DNA of 12,128 nucleotides from Paracoccaceae bacterium (GTDB lineage: Bacteria; Pseudomonadota; Alphaproteobacteria; Rhodobacterales; Rhodobacteraceae), in contig SKMM01000409.1 of the NCBI GenBank assembly GCA_007121055.1, positions 1 to 12,128 of the forward strand, written 5' to 3'. Of this stretch, positions 1 through 7,158 are shown in pieces. Within the stretch, counting starts at the first letter, position 1; each line of letters opens with the position of its first letter. The notes beneath the pieces are model-generated. The model had not been told where the DNA came from, did no database searches, and was given only the letters and a program-made list of their open reading frames with translations. Made by a program: the position numbers and the translations under genes.

Positions 1-1009
1 CGCCGCCCTCGCGCAGCGCCGTCACCGTTGCCGCGCCCAGGGCCGCCGCGGTGCCCGTCTGGCTGCCCCAAGCCACCAGCACATCGGCGCCGGCATCCCC
101 CATCCGCGCCCGCGCGCCCAGCCGCCGCCGGCCCCAGGACCACAGGCCGGTGCCCACCAGACCCAGCATCCCCCCCATCGCCACCAGGTACAGCGCCCCG
201 GACCACGCCCCCGCCCAGGTGCCCTCGTGCAGCCGGTCCAGCAGCGAGGGGTGGCCGGAGATCGTCCGGACGCCGTCGCGCGTGGCCACCAGCGTGATCG
301 GCACCAGGCCGGCCTGCCCCTCGATCACCACCGCCGCGCGCTGGTGGGTGGTCAGCGTGGCGACATGGGTCAACCCCTCGGCCTCGGCCGCCTGCAGCGC
401 CTGGGGCAGCGGATAGCGGCCGGCGTCGCGGTCTACCGGGCCGATGCCCCCGCCCACTCCCAACGCCAGCAGCGCCCCCGTCACCGTCACCAGCCCGATC
501 ACCGGCCCGAGGCCCCAGCCCAGCCCCATGTGCCAGCCCATCGCCGTGTTGCGCAGCCGCGGCCAGGCCAGCAGCGGGCCCGCCAGCACCACCAGCGCCA
601 GCGCGTAGGTGGTGACCTCCACCACCCACTCCAGCCCCCAGAAGAAATGCTTGTGCATGCCCCCGATCCAGTGGAAGAACTCCGCCCCCTCGGCGCGGCG
701 CGCCTGGCGCTGGCCGGTGTCCATGGTGAAGGCCCAGGTCTCGCGCTCGCCTGCGCGGGCGAATTCGGCGATGGCGAGGCCCGGCTCCTCGAAGCGCAGC
801 GCCCGGGCGCGGTTGTCGCCGTCGATCCGCCCAAGCAATTCCACCGCCTCGGCCACTGGGACCGGCCGCTCCAGCGCCGGGCCGGAGGTGACCTGCTGCA
901 CCACCGGCTGCAGCGCCAGGATGCCGCCGGTGACGGTCAGGAACAGGATCAACGGCAGCAGCACCAGCGTCAGCCAGCGGTGCAGCCAGATCAGCGCGGT
1001 CCGCGCCAT
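1..1009 (-). CDS. PepSY-associated transmembrane reductase with C-terminal flavodoxin domain (partial, C-terminus outside window)
   Basis: The frame is open from the ATG at 1009 to the window edge, giving 336 residues without a stop. A GGAGGG ribosome site about 6 bases upstream favours this ATG over the in-frame ATG at 1021. Residues about 7-35 form a membrane helix opening with LHRW. A periplasmic PepSY-like part follows, then FHWIGGMHKHFFWG (112-124) leading into a second helix (about 130-150), a third (about 164-186, after GWHMG), and a fourth (about 268-290). His10, His113, His119, His121 and His160 are candidate haem or metal ligands, as in PepSY_TM proteins. At 310-322 the sequence VLVAWGSQTGTAA is the FMN phosphate-binding loop of a flavodoxin. 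The missing part probably holds the rest of the flavodoxin and an FAD/NADPH reductase module, by analogy with known PepSY-flavoprotein fusions. The likely role is inner-membrane electron transfer, often to siderophore iron in this family. That role is inferred, and no Fur box is visible. Confidence 0.85.
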   Translation of the reverse strand, partial: MARTALIWLHRWLTLVLLPLILFLTVTGGILALQPVVQQVTSGPALERPVPVAEAVELLGRIDGDNRARALRFEEPGLAIAEFARAGERETWAFTMDTGQRQARRAEGAEFFHWIGGMHKHFFWGLEWVVEVTTYALALVVLAGPLLAWPRLRNTAMGWHMGLGWGLGPVIGLVTVTGALLALGVGGGIGPVDRDAGRYPLPQALQAAEAEGLTHVATLTTHQRAAVVIEGQAGLVPITLVATRDGVRTISGHPSLLDRLHEGTWAGAWSGALYLVAMGGMLGLVGTGLWSWGRRRLGARARMGDAGADVLVAWGSQTGTAAALGAATVTALREGG

Positions 1010-1022
1010 GGAGCCCTCCATG

Positions 1023-1053
1023 CGCCATCGCAGGCGGGGCGCCTGCGATGGCG
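1023..1053 (-). repeat. Perfect 14-bp inverted repeat upstream of the PepSY reductase gene
   Basis: Arms 1023-1036 and 1040-1053 are exact reverse complements around a GGG loop. On the minus strand the hairpin lies 46 bases after the short-chain dehydrogenase stop and just before the GGAGGG ribosome site of the reductase gene. No T-tract follows, so it is not a textbook intrinsic terminator. It could end or attenuate read-through from the dehydrogenase, or shape the leader of the reductase mRNA. Confidence 0.75.
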
Positions 1054-1057
1054 AGTC

Positions 1058-1072
1058 CGCCGCAGTGCGGCG
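1058..1072. repeat. Short palindrome next to the 1023-1053 hairpin
   Basis: CGCCGCA and TGCGGCG are exact 7-base reverse complements separated by one G. The site sits 4 bases from the larger hairpin in the same 89-base gap. As RNA its loop would have to open several pairs, so a protein-binding site is as plausible as a hairpin. In DNA of this GC content a chance palindrome of this size is also possible. Confidence 0.4.
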
Positions 1073-1098
1073 CGGAGGTCAAGTCCTGCGGGGAGGTC

Positions 1099-1773
1099 CT
1101 ATTGGGTGGGCATCAGGAAGACCTCGTTGACGGTGCAGCGGGGTTCGGCCGTGAGGGCGAAGAGGACGGCGCGGGCCACGTCCTCGGCCTGCAGCTTGTC
1201 GGGCTTGGGGGTGTCGAAGAAGGGGGTGTCGACCATGCCCGGCGCGATGACGGTGCAGCGGCCGCCGAACTCCTTCATTTCCTCCGACAGGTTGCCGCCA
1301 TAACCGTGGACGAACCATTTCGAGGCGCCGTAGACCGAGCCTGAGATGTGCCGCCGCCCCGCCGCCGAACCGGTCAGCAGCAGGTGCCCGCGCCGGGCCT
1401 TCAGGTGCGGCATGGCGGCCTTGGTGGTCCACAGCACGCCCAGCACGTTGAGGCGGATCATCCGCTCCCATTCCTCGGGGTCTCCCACCTCGGTGCCCGC
1501 GGCCGAGAGGCCGGTGCCGGCGTTGGCGAAGGCCGCGTCGAGGCCGCCGGTGCGCTTCACGAACTCGGCGATGGCCGCGGATTGGGCGTCGAAATCGCCC
1601 GCGTCGCCGGGCAGGGCGATGGCCGCCTCGCCCAGTTCAGCCACCAGCGCCTGCAGCTTGTCGGCCGAACGGGCGAACAGCCCCACGCGCCAGCCTTCGG
1701 CGACCGCCGCGCGGGCGGTGGCCGCGCCGATTCCGCTGGAGGCGCCGGTGATGAAGAGGGTCTTGCTGGCCAT
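1099..1773 (-). CDS. Short-chain dehydrogenase/reductase (SDR) family oxidoreductase
   Basis: This 224-residue protein has the full classical SDR pattern. The cofactor loop TGASSGIG is at 9-16, FANAG at 82-86, and the catalytic set is Asn109, Ser136, Tyr148 and Lys152 (YGASK). The PGMVDTPFF stretch at 178-186 matches the region after strand beta-6. It should be a cytosolic NAD(P)-dependent oxidoreductase. The residues that follow strand 2 (FARSADK) fit NADP preference, which is inference. The start at 1773 is supported by a GGGAGA site a few bases upstream and by the Rossmann fold beginning immediately. Length is at the short end for the family but nothing is missing. The substrate cannot be read from the sequence. 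It lies on the same strand as the liv operon but 262 bases beyond it, so shared transcription is uncertain. Confidence 0.93.
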   Translation of the reverse strand: MASKTLFITGASSGIGAATARAAVAEGWRVGLFARSADKLQALVAELGEAAIALPGDAGDFDAQSAAIAEFVKRTGGLDAAFANAGTGLSAAGTEVGDPEEWERMIRLNVLGVLWTTKAAMPHLKARRGHLLLTGSAAGRRHISGSVYGASKWFVHGYGGNLSEEMKEFGGRCTVIAPGMVDTPFFDTPKPDKLQAEDVARAVLFALTAEPRCTVNEVFLMPTQ

Positions 1774-1997
1774 GTCGGTCTCCCATGCGTTGCCGTCGAG
1801 CCGGCCACATAGCCGGATCCCGCGCCCCGTGAACCCCGCCCGCCCGGCCGGGGTTCCCCGGCGGGACGGACGACGCCGGGCGGGTCGGCCCCACGTTGGA
1901 GCGCGGAGCCGTGGCTCGGAGGACTGCGCACGACCGCGCCGCCGGGATCCGGGGATGCCAGTCGGGGAGCGGGTGGACGAGAGAGCCGATTGGGAGA

Positions 1998-2019
1998 CCG
2001 GGTGGCCGCGGCCCCCCGG
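1998..2019 (-). terminator. Possible weak terminator hairpin after livF
   Basis: Arms 1998-2007 and 2010-2019 pair with one mismatch around a very small loop, 17 bases downstream of the livF stop on the minus strand. No T-tract follows. The rest of the 262-base gap (1774-2035) shows no gene, and no promoter stands out for the dehydrogenase downstream. Confidence 0.3.
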
Positions 2020-2035
2020 ACCGGCGGCGCAGCGA

Positions 2036-2770
2036 TCAGGCGTCGTGACGGCGGCCGAGATAGGCGTCGAGGACGCGGTCGTCGCGGGCAAGATCGGCCG
2101 AGGGGCCGGAGAAGCGGATACGGCCGTTCTCCATCACATAGGTCCGCTGGGTGACGGCCAGGGCGTAGCTCGCCATCTGCTCCACCAGCAGGATCGACAG
2201 CCCGCCCGCGTTGAGCTTGGCCAGGATCGGGAACAGCAGATCCAGGATCTTGGGCGCGAGGCCCAGCGACAGCTCGTCCACCACCAGAAGCTTGGGCCGC
2301 GACAGAAGCCCGCGCGCCACGGCGAGCATCTGCTGCTCGCCCCCCGACAGCGATCCGCCGAGCTGATCCAGCCGTTCGCGCAGGCGGGGGAAGAGCTCCA
2401 GCACCTCCTCCAGATCGTCGACCACGTCGGGGTCGCGGCGGGCAAGCCGCGTGTAGGCGCCCAGCATCAGGTTCTCGCGCACGGTCTGGTCGCCGAAGAT
2501 CATCCGGCCCTCGGGCACCATGGCCAGGCCCATGGCGACCATCTCGTGGCTCTTGCGGCCGGCGACCTCGGTGCCGTCGAAGTGGATCGAGCCGCCCACC
2601 GGCGCCAGCACGCCGGCCACCGCGCGCATGGTCGAGCTCTTGCCCGCGCCGTTGGAGCCGATGATGCCGACGAACTCGCCGCGCCCGACCTCCAGGTCGA
2701 CACCGTCCACGGCGGTGATCGGGCCATAGGCCACGCGCAGGCCCGAGACCTGCAGGATCGGCGCGCTCAT
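2036..2770 (-). CDS. livF: ABC transporter ATP-binding protein, LivF type
   Basis: This is the second ATPase of a HAAT/Liv importer and powers uptake from the cytoplasmic face. The 244 residues match the usual LivF length. Walker A GSNGAGKS is at 38-45. The segment VPEGR (86-90) replaces the usual Q-loop in the LivF manner. The ABC signature LSGGEQQ is at 141-147, and Walker B with catalytic Glu166 is at 161-166. The H-loop position holds Gln198 (VEQ), which is usual for LivF. Residue 167 is Leu where most ABC proteins have Pro (DELSLG instead of DEPSLG), an uncommon change next to the catalytic Glu. Its ATG overlaps the stop of the upstream fusion gene by four bases (ATGA), so the two are translationally coupled. 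It is the last gene of the operon. Confidence 0.95.
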   Translation of the reverse strand: MSAPILQVSGLRVAYGPITAVDGVDLEVGRGEFVGIIGSNGAGKSSTMRAVAGVLAPVGGSIHFDGTEVAGRKSHEMVAMGLAMVPEGRMIFGDQTVRENLMLGAYTRLARRDPDVVDDLEEVLELFPRLRERLDQLGGSLSGGEQQMLAVARGLLSRPKLLVVDELSLGLAPKILDLLFPILAKLNAGGLSILLVEQMASYALAVTQRTYVMENGRIRFSGPSADLARDDRVLDAYLGRRHDA

Positions 2771-4674
2771 TCCGCGGCCCCCCGGTTGGCGGCGGAGGCG
2801 CTGACGTCCACGGTGCCGCCGGCGGCTTCGGCGCGGGCTTCGGCGCCGGGGGCGGCATGGCCGAAATAGGCTTCGATGACGCGGGGGTCGTCCTGGATCT
2901 GCCGGGGCGTGCCGGCGGCGATGACCTTACCGTAATCCAGCACGGTGACGTGGTCCGAGACGGCCATGATCATGTCCACATGGTGCTCCACCAGAAGGAT
3001 GGTCAGGCCCTTTTCGGCCAGCAGCGAGATCAGCCGGATCAGGTCCTCGATCTCGCCATGGGTCAGGCCCGCGGCGGGTTCGTCCAGCAGCAGGATGCGC
3101 GGCTGCAGTGCCAGCGCCCGGGCGATCTCGAGCCGCCGCTGGTGGCCGAAGGGCAGCGCGCCCGCGCGTTCGTCGGCGAAATCCGTCAGGCCCACGAAGT
3201 CCAGAAGCGCCAGCGCCTGGCGGCGCATCTTCGCCTCCTCCCAGCGCGCGGCGGGCACGCGCACCAGCGTGCGCAGAAGCCCCGACTGGTAGCGGGAGTG
3301 GAAGCCCACCATGACGTTGTCGAGCACCGTCATGGCGCCGAACAGCTCGGTGTTCTGGAAGGTGCGGGCGACGCCGGCGGCGGCCATGGCGGCGCTGTCG
3401 GTGCCGGCCACGTCCTGGTCCATCAGCAGGATGCGCCCCTCGGCGGGCTTGTAGAAGCCCGAGATCATGTTGATGACGCTGGACTTGCCCGCGCCGTTGG
3501 GCCCGATCAGGGCATGCACCGTGCCGGGCCGGGCGGCGAGGTCGACATTGTCCACCGCCGTCAGGCCGCCGAAGCGCAGGGTCAGCCCCTCGAGTTTCAG
3601 CACCGCGTCGGGCCGTCCCTCGATCGGGCGGATCACGGCCTCGAGCTCGGGCGTCCAGTGCGGCCAGTCGCTGGTCTCGCGCATGCGCGGACGGGCGCCG
3701 CGGCGGGCCAGCAGATCCTGCAGCGAGCCGACGATCCCCCGCGGCATGGCGAACAGGACAATGAGCAGCATCAGGCCGAAGGCGAAGGTCTGCCATTCCT
3801 CAAAGGCCTGCAGCAGCACGGTGGCCCAGAACACCGTCACCGCGCCCACCAGCGGGCCCAGCAGCGTGCCGGCGCCGCCGAGGATGGTCATCAGCAGGAA
3901 CTGGATCGACTGGTTGAACTGGAAGGATTCGTAATTCACGAACAGCGAGAGATAGGTGAAGAGCCCCCCCGCCAGCCCGGCAAAGCCCGCCGAGATGACA
4001 AAGGCCAGCGTGCGGGTGCGGATCACGCTGACTCCCAGCGCGCGCGAGGCGTTCTCGCTTTGCGAGGTGGCGCGCATGGCCCGGCCATAGCGCGAAAACA
4101 GCAGCGTGTACTGCAGCGCGAAGGCCAGCGCGAGGAAGAACAGCACGACGTAGTAGTAGATGAAGCCGTCGCGCTGCGCCGGGCTCAGGCGCATGCCGAA
4201 CAGCTCGCCCCGCGGGATGCCGGGGATGCCCGAAGCGCCGCCGGTGAAGCTGACCCACTCGCGCAGGATGTTCACGAACACCAGCCCGAAGGCGATGGTG
4301 ATGACCGCCAGGAACACGCCGCGCACCCGCACCGACGGATAGGCGAGGATTGCACCCAGCACCGCCGTGCCCAGCACCGCCGCGATCAGCCCCGGCACGA
4401 AGCCGAGCCCCGCGTTCACCGCCAGCAACGCCGCCACATGCGCCCCGAAGCCATAGAGCGCGGCATGGCCGAGCGAGACGAGCCCCGCCGCGCCCACCAG
4501 GATGTTGAGCCCGATCACCACGATGGCGATGATCATCACCCGCAATACGATGCGCAGCTCGAAAGACGTCGGGAAGCGGCTGTCGAACACCGTGCCCCAC
4601 CAGGGCAGGAACGCGAGCGCCCCCACCCCGAGGATCAGCGTCAGTGCGACGGTCATGCGGGGCGAGACGTTCAT
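2767..4674 (-). CDS. livM-livG: Fused branched-chain-amino-acid-type ABC permease and ATPase (LivM-LivG)
   Basis: This is a single 635-residue chain. Residues 1-315 form a LivM-type permease with several hydrophobic helices, including VGLNILVGAAGLVSLGHAA-like sequence (53-72) and a cytoplasmic coupling segment near RATSQSENASRALGVS (201-216). A linker of about 40 residues follows. Residues about 358-605 are a LivG ATPase: Walker A GPNGAGKS at 391-398, Q-loop Gln440 (ARTFQN), signature LPFGHQR at 507-513, Walker B with Glu532 (LLLDEP), and H-loop His564 (VEH). The tail after 605 is Ala/Glu-rich. Met331 could serve as an internal LivG start, but no ribosome site precedes it, so a true fusion is preferred. 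The gene overlaps livH and livF by ATGA at its two ends. With LivH and LivF it should form the membrane and motor part of the importer. Confidence 0.95.
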   Translation of the reverse strand: MNVSPRMTVALTLILGVGALAFLPWWGTVFDSRFPTSFELRIVLRVMIIAIVVIGLNILVGAAGLVSLGHAALYGFGAHVAALLAVNAGLGFVPGLIAAVLGTAVLGAILAYPSVRVRGVFLAVITIAFGLVFVNILREWVSFTGGASGIPGIPRGELFGMRLSPAQRDGFIYYYVVLFFLALAFALQYTLLFSRYGRAMRATSQSENASRALGVSVIRTRTLAFVISAGFAGLAGGLFTYLSLFVNYESFQFNQSIQFLLMTILGGAGTLLGPLVGAVTVFWATVLLQAFEEWQTFAFGLMLLIVLFAMPRGIVGSLQDLLARRGARPRMRETSDWPHWTPELEAVIRPIEGRPDAVLKLEGLTLRFGGLTAVDNVDLAARPGTVHALIGPNGAGKSSVINMISGFYKPAEGRILLMDQDVAGTDSAAMAAAGVARTFQNTELFGAMTVLDNVMVGFHSRYQSGLLRTLVRVPAARWEEAKMRRQALALLDFVGLTDFADERAGALPFGHQRRLEIARALALQPRILLLDEPAAGLTHGEIEDLIRLISLLAEKGLTILLVEHHVDMIMAVSDHVTVLDYGKVIAAGTPRQIQDDPRVIEAYFGHAAPGAEARAEAAGGTVDVSASAANRGAAE

Positions 4675-5546
4675 ACCTTGGACACCTCCTTGCGGCCGAA
4701 GATGCCCTGCGGGAATGCCAGCAGCACCAGGATCATCAGGGTGAAGCCGAAGGCGTCGCGCGCGGAGGTCGAAAGATACCCCTCGATGAAGCGCTCGGCC
4801 ACGCCGAAGGCGATCGCCACCGCCACCACGCCGGCGGGGTTGGTGATGCCCGAAATGATGGCGATCATGAAGGATTTCAGGCCGATCAGCAGGCCCATGG
4901 TGGTGGTGGCCTGGATCACCGGGGCGATCAGCAGCCCCGCCAGCGCCCCCAGGCCCCCCGCGGCGGCGAAGACGAACATGGTGATGCGGTCGGCGTCGAT
5001 GCCCATCAGCCCGGCTGCCACGCGGTTGGTGGCCACCGCCCGGATCGCCTGGCCGGTGCGGGTGTAGCGCTGGAAGACATAGAGCGCGAGCATGGCCAGT
5101 ACCGCCACCGCGGGCAGCAGCAGCTCCTGCGGGAACACGCCGGCGCCGGCGACGAAGATCGGCTCGGCCGCCAGCGGCGAGGGCAGCGGGCGCGGCAGCG
5201 GGCCGTAGGTGGCGGTGGCGAAGCTCTCGATCATCACGCCGATGGCGATGGTCGTGAGCATCCAGCCGATGGCGTTGGCCTCCTTGTTGAAGGGCCGCAC
5301 CAGGAAGCGCTCGATGGCGGCCGCGGCGACCATGGCGATCACCAGCGCCAGGGGGGCTGCCGCCCAGAGCGGCAGGCCCGCGGCAAACATCGCCACCGTC
5401 AGCACGCCGCCCAGCATGAAGATGTCGCCATGGGTGAAGTTGGCCGCGCGCGCCACGCTCCACATCATCGAAAAGCCGAGCGCCACCAGCGCATAGACCC
5501 CGCCGATGGACAGCCCGGACAGGAGGAACTGCATGTTGTTGCCCAT
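4671..5546 (-). CDS. livH: ABC transporter permease, LivH type
   Basis: This 291-residue integral membrane protein forms half of the importer channel. Its opening (LLSGLSIGGVYALVALGFSM, 8-27) and the ANFTHGDIFMLGG segment (35-47) are characteristic of LivH. About eight hydrophobic stretches can be traced. The cytoplasmic coupling region is near ATNRVAAGLMGIDADRIT (172-189). The end LAFPQGIFGRKE (277-288) is the usual LivH C-terminus. The start at 5546 has an AAAGG ribosome site 8-9 bases upstream. An alternative ATG at codon 5 is possible. The stop overlaps the ATG of the livM-livG fusion (ATGA). It is second in the operon, separated from the binding protein by 66 bases that hold a strong hairpin. 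Confidence 0.95.
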   Translation of the reverse strand: MGNNMQFLLSGLSIGGVYALVALGFSMMWSVARAANFTHGDIFMLGGVLTVAMFAAGLPLWAAAPLALVIAMVAAAAIERFLVRPFNKEANAIGWMLTTIAIGVMIESFATATYGPLPRPLPSPLAAEPIFVAGAGVFPQELLLPAVAVLAMLALYVFQRYTRTGQAIRAVATNRVAAGLMGIDADRITMFVFAAAGGLGALAGLLIAPVIQATTTMGLLIGLKSFMIAIISGITNPAGVVAVAIAFGVAERFIEGYLSTSARDAFGFTLMILVLLAFPQGIFGRKEVSKV

Positions 5547-5573
5547 GGCGGCGGCCTTTCTGCTGGGACGGAG

Positions 5574-5602
5574 GACCCCGGGCGCGACGGGCGCCCGGGG
5601 TC
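5574..5602 (-). promoter_or_regulatory. Strong intercistronic hairpin between the binding-protein gene and livH
   Basis: Arms 5574-5585 and 5591-5602 are perfect 12-base reverse complements with a 5-base loop, almost all G-C pairs. The hairpin begins 10 bases after the stop codon of the binding-protein gene, and no T-tract follows. In many binding-protein transport operons such a hairpin partly stops transcription or protects the upstream mRNA from 3' decay, giving more binding protein than permease. That role is inferred here from position. Confidence 0.7.
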
Positions 5603-5612
5603 GGGTTACGGA

Positions 5613-6821
5613 TCAGTTGGAGGCGTCGCCGAAGGGCGTCTGCTCGATCGGCAGCAGGATGCCCTCGTGGAAGGCCAGCAGCCGGTAGGCGTCGGGGGTG
5701 ATGGCGTCGTGGCGCTCCATCGTGCGCTCGAAGGCGGGGTCGAAATTGGCCACGATCCCCTCGTGGCTGACCTCGAACAGCGCCTCGCGCAGCTTCTCGC
5801 GGTCGAATTCGCCCGCGATCTCCAGCGCCGCGGCGATGATGTGGATGGCGTCATAGGCGTTGGCCGTGCCCGAGGGCAGCAGCAGGTCCTGGGGGCCCGC
5901 CAGCCCGAAACGCTCCACCATTGCGTCCAGGACGGCCTGCGCCCGCGGCTCAAGCTCGCCCCACCACGAGAAGGTGCCGGCCACCAGCACGCCATCGGCC
6001 AGCGCGCCCGCAGTGTTGCCCAGCTGCCCGCCGATGCCCCAGGCCGAGACGATCTCGGGGCGGAAGCCGATGCGCTGCATCGACCGCAGCACGCCGTCGG
6101 CCTCGCGGTCGACGCCGTAGAACACGATCGCCTCCACGCCCGCATCGCGCATCCGGCTGAGCTGCGCGGTCATGTCGGTGTCGCCGATGTTGAAGGTCTC
6201 GGAGGCGACCAGCTCCATGCCCTGTTCGGCCATGGCGGCCTCGACATCGGGCACCGCGCCCTGGCCCCAGCCGGTGGCCTCGTACAGAAGTCCGATGCGG
6301 CCTTCGGGCGCGCGCGCCATCGCATGCTCCACCAGGAACGGCGCCACCCAGCGGTCCTTCATGGAGACGCGGAACATCCAGTTGTTCTCGCCGGTCTCGT
6401 GCTCGATCACCCGCGTACCGGCCGAGATCACGCCCATCCAGGGCAGCCCCATCTCGTCCAGCGGCTCGCGCAGGGCGATGGCGTTGGGGGTGCGGAAGCC
6501 GCCGATCATGATGACGCAGTTGTCCTGCTCGCCGATGCGGAAGGCGTTGTCGACGGCGCGGGCGGGTTCGCCCTGGTCGTCATAGGCGCGCAGCGTGACC
6601 TGCTGGCCCAGGATGCCGCCGGCCTCGTTGATCTCGTCGAGCGCGACCTCCACGGCATAGCGGATCTGCAGCCCGGTGTGGGCGAGCGCCCCGGTCAGCT
6701 CCCACGAGGCGCCGATGCAGGGTTCGGCCGACTGGGCCTGCGCGGGGGCGGTGGCGGCGGTGGCGAGGGCGGCGCCGAGCATCAGCGCGCCGAGGCCGCG
6801 GGGACGGAGGGTCTGGATCAT
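5613..6821 (-). CDS. Periplasmic substrate-binding protein of a Liv-type (HAAT) ABC transporter
   Basis: The 402-residue protein belongs to the type I periplasmic binding fold (Peripla_BP_6, LivJ/LivK-like). A Sec signal peptide covers 1-29: a basic start, the hydrophobic run LGALMLGAALATAAT, and an AQA cleavage motif before Gln30. The ligand-binding lobes show GGILGQQVTL (68-77), a conserved NNWMFRVSM (146-154), IVFYGVDREADG (232-243) and ANAYDAIHIIAAAL (320-333), all family hallmarks. Cys35 and Cys102 could form a disulphide. The start at 6821 has a GGGAGA ribosome site about 7 bases upstream. It is the first gene of the transporter operon and is transcribed away from the imidase/hydantoinase operon. 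The ligand cannot be read from sequence. Context suggests a cyclic imide, hydantoin-like compound or carbamoyl amino acid rather than leucine. livK would be the nearest named symbol but implies a substrate I cannot support. Confidence 0.93.
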   Translation of the reverse strand: MIQTLRPRGLGALMLGAALATAATAPAQAQSAEPCIGASWELTGALAHTGLQIRYAVEVALDEINEAGGILGQQVTLRAYDDQGEPARAVDNAFRIGEQDNCVIMIGGFRTPNAIALREPLDEMGLPWMGVISAGTRVIEHETGENNWMFRVSMKDRWVAPFLVEHAMARAPEGRIGLLYEATGWGQGAVPDVEAAMAEQGMELVASETFNIGDTDMTAQLSRMRDAGVEAIVFYGVDREADGVLRSMQRIGFRPEIVSAWGIGGQLGNTAGALADGVLVAGTFSWWGELEPRAQAVLDAMVERFGLAGPQDLLLPSGTANAYDAIHIIAAALEIAGEFDREKLREALFEVSHEGIVANFDPAFERTMERHDAITPDAYRLLAFHEGILLPIEQTPFGDASN

Positions 6822-7158
6822 CTGTCATCTCCCTGTGGGGTGGGGGTGGAGCCGGCTTGGGGCCGGTCTGGTCTGCCGATGGGTCCTGCCAATGCGCCGC
6901 CGCGGGGACCGCCGCGGGTTGGATGCCATCCTCAGCCGAGGCCGCGGGGGCGATGCAACCGGGCGGGGCGGCGGGCCGGGGAAGATCGCGCCGGCCGCTG
7001 GTGGAATTGCGACATTTTTATGCGCAATGATCGAGGGGCGCGCATTTTCGCGTCAGGAGTGGACCGATCGGCCCCGATCCGCCCTCCGGCCCGTCCACGG
7101 CTTGACGCCGCGCAGGGCCCGTCCGAAGCCTGCGCGGCACCAAAAGGGAGAGAGGGAC
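6822..7158. promoter_or_regulatory. Divergent control region between the transporter and catabolic operons
   Basis: This 337-base non-coding stretch must hold promoters for both divergent operons. Most of it is very GC-rich. The only AT-rich island is about 7003-7050, with two CATTTT runs 30 bases apart (7013 and 7043), each flanked by GCG/CGC. A TTGACG at 7102-7107 could be a -35 element for the plus-strand operon, but no convincing -10 lies at the right spacing. CTGACG-N18-GATCAT on the minus strand (7056 down to 7027) is a weak promoter candidate for the transporter. An AGGGAGAGAGGG ribosome site ends just before the ATG at 7159. Confidence 0.6.
7006..7028. promoter_or_regulatory. Candidate operator: ATTGCG-N11-CGCAAT inverted repeat
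   Basis: ATTGCG (7006-7011) and CGCAAT (7023-7028) form a 6-base dyad around an 11-base AT-rich centre. The 23-base site is the clearest symmetric element in the divergent region, close to where both promoters should lie. Size and layout suit a dimeric regulator such as a LysR, GntR or IclR family member. The regulator gene is not in the window and the family cannot be chosen. Confidence 0.4.

Noticed and set aside
227..1303. A 358-codon plus-strand frame opposite the PepSY reductase and SDR genes
   Set aside because: Composition is Gln/Arg/His-rich with no motif, and it lies exactly antisense to a clear membrane-protein frame.
1774..2091. An N-terminal extension of the SDR gene starting at 2091
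   Set aside because: It would overlap the end of livF and add about 105 Arg/Pro-rich residues before the Rossmann fold. The ATG at 1773 has a ribosome site and places TGASSGIG at the normal distance.
4675..5463. A frame running from 5463 into the LivM-LivG fusion as an N-terminal extension
   Set aside because: This part is the shadow of livH in another frame. The ATGA overlap at 4671-4674 and the permease start fix the true start at 4674.
6890..6930. Repeated CCGCCGCGGG units in the divergent region
   Set aside because: There are two short GC-only copies only, which is expected by chance at this base composition.
6676..7158. An N-terminal extension of the imidase-like gene starting at 6676
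   Set aside because: It would overlap the binding-protein signal peptide region and the divergent promoter. The ATG at 7159 has a good ribosome site and gives the MAKEIL start I recall for the family.
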